64,000 nucleotides of DNA from Setoptus koraiensis (lineage: Eukaryota; Arthropoda), in the NCBI GenBank assembly GCA_048013815.1, contig CM106585.1:9362001-9426000 (forward strand), read 5' to 3'. The notes under the pieces are model-generated. The model searched no databases. It saw only the letters and a program-made list of their open reading frames with translations, and was not told the DNA's origin. Made by a program: the position numbers and the translations under genes. Positions within the stretch are counted from its first letter, which is position 1. The number at the start of each line of letters is the position of its first letter. Below, in pieces: positions 26,801-37,495 of the stretch.

Positions 26801-29800
26801 CCTGTGGCAAGGCAGTGAAATGTCGCACTCGTGTGACAACCATTGACGAGCACAGCTGATCGAAGCCGCTGTCAAACTCACCTGATTGCCTGGCCGACCC
26901 GGTCTGTCACAGTGTGCAGCAAATAAAGTGACGCAACTCTTTCTTATGATAACTCTCCGACAAAATTATTGTATTAAAATCATTACATCTGTATATCCGT
27001 TTATTTGCAGGCAAATTCACCGCCTTCAACACCGGCGAGCTCCATATAAACCAAGTGGATTGGGCCGACTATCAGCGCAGCTACGGATGTCGCGTGCAAA
27101 ACAGCGTCACGTCGCTCGTTTCGTCCAGCTCGAACATGGCCCAGCTGATCATGACAGGTATTTATTTGTGTCCACGTTGTTTGTTTATTCTCTGCCAAAA
27201 AATAAACAATAAAAACAACAAAAGAATCTTTGCAGCTTCGAGCTTGCACCATTGGCCAGTTGGCCAGTTGGCCAGTTGGCCAGTTGGCGATCCATTGATA
27301 TTGTGCTCTGACACTAACACTCACATATTATTATTATGTTATATTGTGACATTACAATTTTTGGTCATTTCCTTTGTCATTCATCCATCTCATCGCTCCA
27401 GATTCCGCCATCTCGATCAACCAAGATCAACTGGCCAACATGTCGCACCAAAGTGTCGCCAACAATCTGGCCTCTCAGGTGCCTGTGAGGCCCGTGACGG
27501 GCCCAACAGCGCCGCGCGTTGTCCACAGCCAGAACCTGGTCATTGGTCTCGATTACAGGTACTATCAAGCTCAGCAGCACGACAATTGGGATCATCAGTA
27601 TCGTGATACTGGCGCCATCTACGCAACAAGCTACCACCAAAGTCAGCATTATCATCAGCCACAACAGCAGCAGCAGCAGTTGCATCCCTTTCAACAGCAA
27701 CAACAACAGCAACAGGCCACTCGTGCCCCAGCAAATGCGTTGCACAACAACGCACCCGATATACTCAAATCGCGCGTCATTATACCCTGTCTAGGTCAGG
27801 CATATCCGGCCCCAATATACAGGTGGCTATATCAGGCCAACAAATACTCCAAGGCCGTGCCGTTGGGCGAAATACAGCCCACAAATACGGGCCAAGACAA
27901 CCAACAGCACAACAGCAGCAGCAGCACGCCTCAGACCGCCACTAGTCCGCCGCCGGCTGCCGCCTCAAACCGTCCCGCGGCCGCCGGCCCCACCTCTCAG
28001 CTGGTTGTGCCCTCAAATGTTGTGGCAAACAGATTCTACAGGGCACCTAACCAGTGGCCCGTCACCCGGATGACGCTGGGCCCGGGTCTGTTAATGATTG
28101 ACTACCCCACTGTGCACGAAAGTGGGCGCTACCTATGTGAGATAAGCAATTCTGAGGGTACTACCCGTTGTGATATGCAAGTTATAATTAGGCAACCGAT
28201 AAAATTGTCAATAGAGATGAGCCATCAATATGGGCAATTGTCTTATTTAAATCAGCGCCACTTGGCAACCAATGACAAGCGCACATCGCAAGAACAAGAT
28301 GCAGACAACTTGAACGAAGTGATTGTCAATAATCAACAATTGGGCGATTATCAAGTGGCCAGCTCGCCGCTAGTGAACGAGCCGCCTGGGCCAACAATTT
28401 ATCAGAGATTTATTGGCGCTTTTAGACGAGCGTTTAGTTTTGTTTCCCAACCGGAAGTTGAAGAGAAGCCGCAGCAGCAGCAGCAGCGGCGGCGCGACAA
28501 GAGACAATTGTGGCGCCAAAATAAACTGTCCTATCACGACAAACTGACCGCTGGCTGGTTGGGCAACCAGTTGGCCGGTGACAGCAAGCCGGGCCGGATA
28601 AGCGTGCGGGCCAAATCACTGATAGAGCACGTGGCCATGGCCAGTGTCGGTCAGCGGCTCGAGCTCAATTGTAGCGGCTCTGGCAACCCCATAGACAATG
28701 TGCGCTGGTATAAGAACGGTCAGCTGATAAATGTCATTGGCCTGGCACAAATGGACATTGTCAATTTAGTCGGTTCGGACAGTTACTATTCTGGCATGCA
28801 AATGATGCAAAATGACAACACCAACAACGACAACGCGTCGTCGTGGACACCGACCACGGCCACCGGTCAGCGCCTGTTGAGCACGCTCATAGTGAAACAG
28901 ATACAACCCATAGACATCGGCCTATCCATATATGAATGTTTCGCCTACAACTCGCACGGCGACTCCCGGCGCGTCTCCTTTCCGCTGTTTGTGCTGGGTA
29001 GGTGCCCCCGTTGATTAGATGAGATTCGTGCGTAATTTGATGTATTGCGTATCATTGTCGCTTTATTGTCGCACAAAACTAACTTTCATATTCCGTTTTC
29101 CATTGTCTCCCCACAAATATCCACACATATCCACAAATATCCACAAATATCCACAAATATCCACAAATATCCACAAATATCCGCACACATCCGCGCACGT
29201 CCGCCGCAACGTGGATATCCGTCGCATCGGCGTATGGATATCCGTCGCATCGGCGCGTTGATATCCGTCGCATATGTGAATGTCCACTGCGCATGTGACT
29301 ATGTCGCTGCGCGCCAACGACCGCCCCGGTATGTGAATATCCGGTGAATACTGTACGCGAATAATGGCGACACCAGACTCGGCGCTTCTCATGGAGCTTC
29401 AGACAGCCAAAGAGCGAGACCCTTCCGCCGGCAAGCAGCAACCGGATGGCGCCGGCCAGGAGCAGCAAGTGCAATTGAACAGCTTCGATCAAAATTTCAA
29501 CTTGGACCAAACGATTCAATTTCAGGCCTCGGATCCCATGCTGGCCAATCAAAAGCCTGCCGTAATGGGCGCCCTGTCCAGAGTGAATCCCCTGAAGAAC
29601 GCGTACGTTGTTTTGGGCGACGACATTGAGCTGGTGTGCCCAATAGACGGGCAATTGCTCAACGGGAGCCTGTCACAGCAGCAGCGGTATGCAGAGGGCG
29701 CCTCAAACGACGACGACGACGACGATTGGTATTTAAAAAGCGGCCCCAGAGGCAAGCCCAAGAAAGCGGCCGGCGCAAATTGGGGCCACAGCAACGGCAA

Positions 29801-32800
29801 GCAGCTGCAGCAAATGCAGCGCCAGCAACAACAACTGCGCAACAGCATGGCAATATCCTGGCGCAAGAGTAAGTGGCCAAGTGGTTGCGTAACGGCACCG
29901 CCGGTTACCATCGGGCCGGACATACATGATTGAGTGATGCTCTCCGTTCTTCCTGTTTCTCGGTGCGCCCGTCTGCCGGGCCGGCCGGCCGTCCGTCCGC
30001 TGGTCCGCTGTCGGTGTGGCGCACGGACAAAACATCGGCAAGCGCACCGACGGCGGCAAGATTGATGCGCCGTCGAGACGCTGCCGGGCCGGGGCCCACC
30101 AAACTTAATGCCATTCAATATCGCTGCGTCCGAGTGGCGGCGGCACAGCCGCGGGATCCGGTCGCCAGTCGATCCGGCTGCCAATAATGAATGGCGAGCG
30201 AACGGAGCGGAGCGGATTGCAAATAAGCCAATCGCGCAGTCGACTTGATTTCGTGGGGCCCAATTGACTCTTAAACGACCGAATATAAATACAAGGACGG
30301 AATATAAATACACACACACACGGTCTAAATATGATCTACTGAATCTCTAATGATGCAATGCGCTCCATCTTGGGTGTGCGTGTGCGTGGCTCGCAAACAC
30401 GCACACGCACACTTTAGAGCGGGGCGACTTTATATTATTAGTGCAGCACAATATCATATATATATACCAGATATATCAGATATACGATACGTTTATATAT
30501 GGTGCATATGTGATATTACGAGCACATAGCGACGTTGTCATCAATTATTGTGTCCGTCTTGCATGCGCCACTCGGGGCCCCCCAACACCTACGACACACA
30601 CAGCCCCTGACTGCACAGCCGTGCAACACCCGCGCCAAGTTGCTCCGATCGCCCGCGACACCCGTTACGCCATTGGCATATCCGCCAGGCGGGCCCCAAC
30701 TTCGCTTAGCCGGTTTATCCACTAATAGGATAAATCGGTCGTTATATACGGCGAGCACACTAGATATTGTGGCCAGAAATGGTCGCCCTCAATTAATGCT
30801 CGCTGGGGCCGGCTCTGGTTTGGGGCCCCGTTCTGGTCTGGGGCCCCAGCGCGTGCTGGCAACATGATCGGAAGACATGATAAAATGCATTGTTTGGGGC
30901 TGTAATATAACTGTAATATTTATGCGCACAGTTTACAATTATACAACTTGTCTTGCGGTCTCATGTCGCGAGAGGTCGTAAAGCGGCAAACTTTGCAAGC
31001 TGGCCCCACCGACTGGCTATGCCGACAAGGGATATTGTGCGGCAGTGAGACAAGCGCCGGCGACTAGCGAATAGCTCGCTAGTCGCCGGCGCCAATAACC
31101 AGACCCGTGGATAACCGGTTCACCTGTGAATATTCACGGCAGTGGCGCCTCCGTGAGATTGTCGCAACTGACACTTGGCCGCCGGCAGAGGGAGCAAAGT
31201 GGCAAGCGCGAGAGTGAGCCCACAACAAATTTTATTCACAATTTTCGTCGCAACTTTAGTCGCAATTTTTGTCAGACAGTAACACTAATTGGGGCTAATT
31301 TTGCGCGACGACATGTCACACAAACAGCCCACCAAGAGCCCCGATGTGACTTTGCAATCTTGTTGCGCCATCTCGAGACATCGTTTGTATCTCGATAAGT
31401 CGTTTGCGGCTCGGGCCACCGTTTGCGGCCCGACCGGCCAGCGTGGCGAGACTTGGGGCTCGGCGGCCGAAACGAGAGTTCAGCGGCCGAAACGAGAGCC
31501 CAGCGGGCAAGTAGACTCACAACAACTCACTTGCGTGCCTCTGCCGCTTCTAGGCGAATTTGTGAACAAGTGAGGCCAAGTGGCGCGAGTGGGGCCCGGC
31601 TCGAGCGATCTGAGTGATATAACGAGAGCGCGTTGCGATATTGCCGGCAGCCAGATCGGGCACTTTGGCCAAGTCGATTTGGCGACTTTTGAGCAGGGGC
31701 GCAAAAGTCGAGGCGCACGCGGGCAAACTGGCGCCCGTTGGTACGTGTTTGGGCGCGCGAAACTTGGCAAGCCTCGGTGTGCCTGCCCAAAGGGGCCCAG
31801 CAAATGATAATAATCATAATGTAATCATTAGAGGCGATTATAATGAACACACACACTGCCGGCCGGCTCGCTCGCCGGCGGGCTGGCCAGTATTGACATA
31901 GCCAGCGTCTTGCCATATGATTGTTATTTTGATAACTGTTGTTAGCTGACACTAATCGAATTCTTTTCTCGCCCACATTTCTCGCCAACTATCTCGCTTC
32001 TACCCCCGCAACCACCGACAACCACCGGCAACCACCGGCAACCACCGACAACAACACCGACAACCACCGACAACAACACCGACGGCACTACCGCCAACAA
32101 CAACATCAACAACAACAACCAACCAACCGACAACAACAACGACAACCAACCAACCAACATCAACAACCAAACAACCGACGCCGACAACTACGCCGACCGC
32201 GACACGCTTATGTTGGGCCGTTGCAGCGGTGGCACAACAAAGGCAATTGTTGTTATTGCCCAGCAATAGCCGTCAGTTGATAAATGAATCTAATGGCACA
32301 TTAATTATTAGAGATGTTAGTAATAGATACGATCAAGGCAATTATGATTGTACATGGACTATGAAAAAGCCAGCCAGCAACAACAACAACAACAACGCCA
32401 GCGCCGCCAACAACTACATGCCCAACACAAGCCGAGACACCAACAACAAGCCAGACAACTCGCCAGTGGCGCCCACATTCAGCGCCAACAACAACGGCCC
32501 CACAACAACGGCCCCCCAGTCCGGCAGCAATAGTGACGATTCCGGCAAGCTCGCCGCGCCTCATCAATCATCATCAGCGCTGCCTGGTGGCGGGTATCTC
32601 GAGCAGGAGGACGGCTCCTCTTCCTCAATCAGCATCAACATCATGGGTTCGTAGCGCTACTACTTCATTACTGCCACTGGGCAAGCCCCCCCCTCCCCCC
32701 ATCTTGGCCATTCTCGGCCCAGTGGGTCCCTTGCCGGAGTCAGCCTGTCGTTTCGCTTACTTATGTTGTTATCCCGCCGGCGCCGGCCAAACTCACTCGC

Positions 32801-35800
32801 GATTCGTGAGCCAAACTCGCCCCTTGCGAGCCAAACAAGTGCGCACAATCACGCGCACTTGTTTGGCACATGTAGCATATTGTATCTGTGCACGCGTGTG
32901 CGGATATACGCCGCCGAGTATCGTTCGCGCGGGCCCCAATCGCGTTCGCCGGCCCCTCGCACAGTTTCCTGTGCTGGCTGCTCGGCGTTTGCTGCAGCAA
33001 TGGCGCTGCTCGCTGCGACGTTCGCTTGCCATTGTAACCGATTCCACTGGCTGGCTCGACGTCAGGCTGCCCGTTTGGGGCCCGGCGCCCCATTCTGTAA
33101 ACTTTTCAGCATTGTGCGCGCGGCGCGTTCATTAGGGCGCCGCCCGACGACGGGCACCGAGAGAACGTCGCTCAATCGCTCTGATGCGCCAAATATCCAG
33201 CGAATACCCTGCGACTATCCTGCCGAAGCCCAGCGAATATCCTGACAATGCCCGACCAATATCCAGCAAATATCCAGCAAATATCCGCTGCCGGCAGATC
33301 CAATCCACCGCAGCCAGTGGGGCAGCCAGTGATTGGGGCCCCCTGGCAGCACCAATCACCGTGCACCGGCGCAACATTGGTGCAGGGCGCCAGTGTGGTG
33401 CAAGGTGCCAGCGTGGTGCATGGTCGAATACCGTATCGCCAATGCGGTACAGCGTGCACCAGATTTCTGTGCACCAGATAGCGGCGGCATACCGCACGGT
33501 GCGGTGCTATATCTGTGCAGTGCGTATATCATGTAATGGTGCACTTGTGTCGGGCACGCACCGAGCCAGTCGTTGGGCCAAGACCGGCACAGTGCGACGG
33601 CTCGGGGAGCCCCAGCTCCAAGTTGCAGCCTGCAAGCTACGGCTGGCAAGTCGAGGAGACACAAGCGAGGCGCCCATCTCTTGCGAATGCGACGCTCGCG
33701 GGGGCCCCAAACATCATGATTCATTGTGTGTGTGTGTGTGCGACGACGAGGGGCCCACTGCAGCAGGCATTTAAAGTGGCCGACACTTGCCAGAATGCGC
33801 ACACAAAATCAGCTCAATCAAGTGGGCCGACATCAGCATGCATCACGATTGTCGGAGATGGGGGACTCGCGGCTGGCTGGCCGGCTGACTGGCTGATGGG
33901 CGAGGGGCGCGCAGCACGTAGCGGCATTAGATAGAGGCGCCCTAACGAGCCGGATCTGAGCCGTGGGCTGTGGGCCGAGCGAGTGCTCGTGAGCGAGCCT
34001 GTGTGAGCGAGCCTGTGTGGGCGAGCCTGTGTGAGCGAGGGGCCCAATTGCCCGGCGAGCGGATAATGAAAGCATGAATGAGAGCGCCGATATCCAATGG
34101 ACCAGTGGCGCCAGTTGACCCGCGCCCACGGGCCCCGCGCCAGCGATCGTCGGTGCAATAGTGGCGAAAAGGTGTGTGTGTTGTGCATCTAAAGTAGGCT
34201 ATTCATTTGGGCCCGTCGTCGCCACCAGCCAACAGAGCCCAAATGCCGAGAGGGCCCAAATGCCGAGAGAGCGAGCGGGAGACTCAATTGGCCGTTGGCT
34301 CGTGTGCCCTGCGAGCAACTTATCCGTTGTGTGTAAAGTTGTAAAGATTATCCTGTGCGTCGTTGTGCGCAAATTATCAGACCGTCGGCTCACCCGCGGC
34401 GACATGCTCGATCGTCGCCACTATTAATCGAATCCAAATATATCCCCGCCGACGCTTTATGCGCGATTTTCGCGGGCCCCCCTCGTCACGCGTGTGTGTA
34501 AATCTCACAATTGTCGGCCGGCCCGCGCTGTGGCTTCGTCGGGACACTGAGGCTCTCAGTGAGGTTCGCATTGGGGCGCTCACTGAGGCGCTCGTTGAGT
34601 TGTCAATGGGAGCGGTGCTCTCAATTGAGCCCTAATGTCAATGCGATTTCGCCGCACCCGATCCGCGGTTTGCCATAATTGTCCAATGGGGCCAATCAAA
34701 TCCAATGTCGGCTCGGCTGCAATTGACTGCTCACTGACTGACTGGCGCCGATTGATGGCCTAATTGGTGCAATCGTTTCACTGGGCCCGCCGTCATTTGG
34801 CACAAGCGTTGGCAATGATTGCGCAATTGGCCACAATGATACCCAAATGATACACTGCGCACAGAAGCCATTTAAATACCCGGCCATTGGAGGGGGGGGG
34901 GCAGTCAATTCTTTTTAGGCCGCTTTTGTGCCATCAATTCAATATTTATATTCCAATTTAATATCCCCAATAACATACAAACATAAGCGCACATACATGC
35001 GATCATTGATCAAACAACAACTTTTGCCCTTACTATTTTCTCCATTGTATGGTTGTTATATTAAAATTATTATATTTAGTGGGCCCCAAAATCGATCCCT
35101 TCGACTTCAGCAAGAGCCTCGAGGATGGAATGCGCGCGGTGGCCGTTTGCGCGGTTATTTCCGGCGACTCGCCCATCGATATCAAGTAAGTATTGAGTTG
35201 GGTTATGTCGCTTTATGTAGTACGTTATGTAGTCTGTTTTATGTAGTGTACGCAATGCAGTATGTTGTATGGCAGGGTGTTATGTAATGGCAGTATTATA
35301 AACATTTCTCTCCATTGTGTTTGCTGTTGTTGTTGTTGTTGTTGTTGTTGTCACCTATGATTATTATCTCATGCGCGCGCCTCTCTCTCTCTCACTCTCC
35401 CACTGTATGTTAGCTGGTTCAAAGATGGCCAATTGCTGATAGCCGATAATGAGAATGTCACCATCGACATGTCCAACGGTTTTGTGTCCACGCTAACATT
35501 CCATAGGATCCATCCAGCTCACACCGGACAATACACTTGGTGAGTTACATAACAATAATGGCCGAGCGGGGGCATAATAATAATAATAACATTGCTTCAA
35601 TAACGGCCACCCAGCCACTAGCTACTAGCTAGTAGCTAGCCATATATAGCTCATGCCGGCGACACAGTTGGCAAGCTCACACTGAAAATAAAAGCCGCCC
35701 TCTTCCGCCATCCACCTGATCTAACCGAAATAAATCTCTTCTGACACCTGTCGTCGAAACAACCCACTTTTTCCGGTTTTTTGTTGTTCACTGGTGCGCC

Positions 35801-37457
35801 AACAGTGTCGCCTCGAACAGTTTTGCCACGGCCAACTATTCCTCGAGCATGATTGTCAACGGTGAGTGATAATAATTTATTTTCATCCATCCATTGATCT
35901 GTCCATTGATCTGTCCATTGATCTATCCATTGATCTATGTGTTGTTTATTGTGTGTCATGTTGTGCTAATAATTGAATTTTTCCCACTATCGCTGTTGTC
36001 GTTGTTAGTGGCGCCCTATTTCATCGAGGCCCCCAAAGACACGCAGGTCATTCTGGGCCGCGACGTCTTGGTGAACTGCGAGGCCGGCGGTCAGCCAATG
36101 TGAGTAGCCGCAAATGTGCAAAATGGGCACACGAGAATTAAGAAAGAAACGAAATTCACCAAATTTTCCGCTTCTCCTCAGTCTCGCCGGCGAGAATTCG
36201 GGTGCAAAACTGAAATTTTTTGACTGGAAAACTTTTCTGAAAATTTTTTCTCCATTTTCCTCTCTTAAATTTTTCCCCTTTTTTCTCTCTCAATTTTTTT
36301 TCTTTTTGCCCGAAAAAAATAAAAAAATAAAAAATTTCTCAAAAACTTTTCCCGCGCCCCAATCAGAGCCCAGATCAGGTGGAAGAAACAGGTGAGCCTC
36401 GGGGGAATCAACGCGCCTGGCCCCACCAAGGCAGGCATGGACGGAATTCAGGAGGGCAGCTCGCTCGGGCAACAAGAGGGCGCCCATTTGTTGGAGGGCG
36501 GCCCAGTGGATATGGCAACCAGTGCGGAGAAGCATCTGCGCCACTCGCATCGATCCTCGTCGGCCTATCATCATCAGGAATTCAAGACAATCACCTCTAA
36601 TCCGCACATACAAATTCTGGAGAACGGCTCCATGGTTATAAGAGACGCCGAATTGTCCGACTCGGCAAAATACATGTGCCAGGCCTTCAATGGCATCAAT
36701 CCGAGCCTGAGCTCCATTATCCAGTTGGACGTTCTCAGTCCGCCCCAGTTTGACGTTAAATTTGAGACTGTCAGCGTGAAGAAGGGCGCCTCCATCAGGT
36801 TTGCCTGTGCGCCTCGAGGTGACCCACCAATAAACCTGGAATGGAAAAAAGACGGCCGCAGCCTGGCGCGTTCGCCAACTTCCGGTCAATCAGCCATCCT
36901 TTCAATGTCAAGTCAAGAGGCGAGTCAAGTTGGCTCGTCAAGTGATATAACGAGCGTTGTTGCGTCTGCATCAAAGTATCACATATTGCAGCGCAATCAA
37001 ACAAACAACAACAACAACTACCTGTATGCCAGTGGTAATGCCACTAGCTCGATTGTGGCGCCATCTATTCTTGGCTCAAATGGCATGGGCCTAGGCAGCG
37101 AGCTAATAATAGAATTTGTCGATAGAGCCGACTCGTCATTGTTCACCTGTTATGCGCACAATTCAATAGGTCAAGACGAGTTAACCTATAGGCTGATTGT
37201 GCAAGAATTGCCCGATGCACCTATCAACATTAGAGTGGCCAGTGTGACATCGAGCAGTATTAAGTTGTCGTGGCAACAACCGTTCGACGGTAACTCGCCC
37301 ATAAATCAATACATAATTGAATATAGGCAAGCCTCATTTAATGGGGCCGACACTGGCCAAGAGGCGGCGCTGGCCATGTTCAGTGCGGCCGCTTCCGGTG
37401 TCGTCGGGTCTCAGCATCAAAAGCACAGCCACAGCCGTTACCATCGCAACAAGAGCG

Positions 37458-37495
<38 letters not shown>

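Larger units (their letters stand above)
16444..27010 (+). other. Dscam intron 3 (10.6 kb)
   Basis: No exon was recognised. It begins AT-rich and becomes GC-rich between about 18 and 26 kb. It holds GT microsatellites (17574-17596, 18836-18853), a GTTT tetranucleotide run (26699-26730), GGAC/GGGC runs (about 25055-25086), minisatellites (18861-18919, 19199-19307, 19654-19717, 19944-20009, 20798-20841) and hairpins (17449-17488, 22537-22571, 23722-23760). Confidence 0.75.
29869..32226 (+). other. Dscam intron 6 with ACC/CAA-rich tract before the acceptor
   Basis: No exon was recognised in 2.4 kb. Features are a 15-bp-stem GT/CA hairpin (30374-30412), a 17-bp-stem hairpin (31054-31092), several GGGGCCCC octamers (about 30584, 30834, 30841), and a 200-bp low-complexity tract of CAACCACCG and CAACAA units (about 31996-32195) just upstream of the exon 7 acceptor. 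Confidence 0.7.
32647..35079 (+). other. Dscam intron 7
   Basis: No exon was recognised in 2.4 kb. It contains a 15-bp-stem hairpin (32830-32867), ATATCC-bearing degenerate repeats (33191-33290), GTGCAxxGxGCCAG-type repeats (about 33375-33430), a 14-bp minisatellite (33991-34040), and a G10 run near 34891. Confidence 0.7.
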
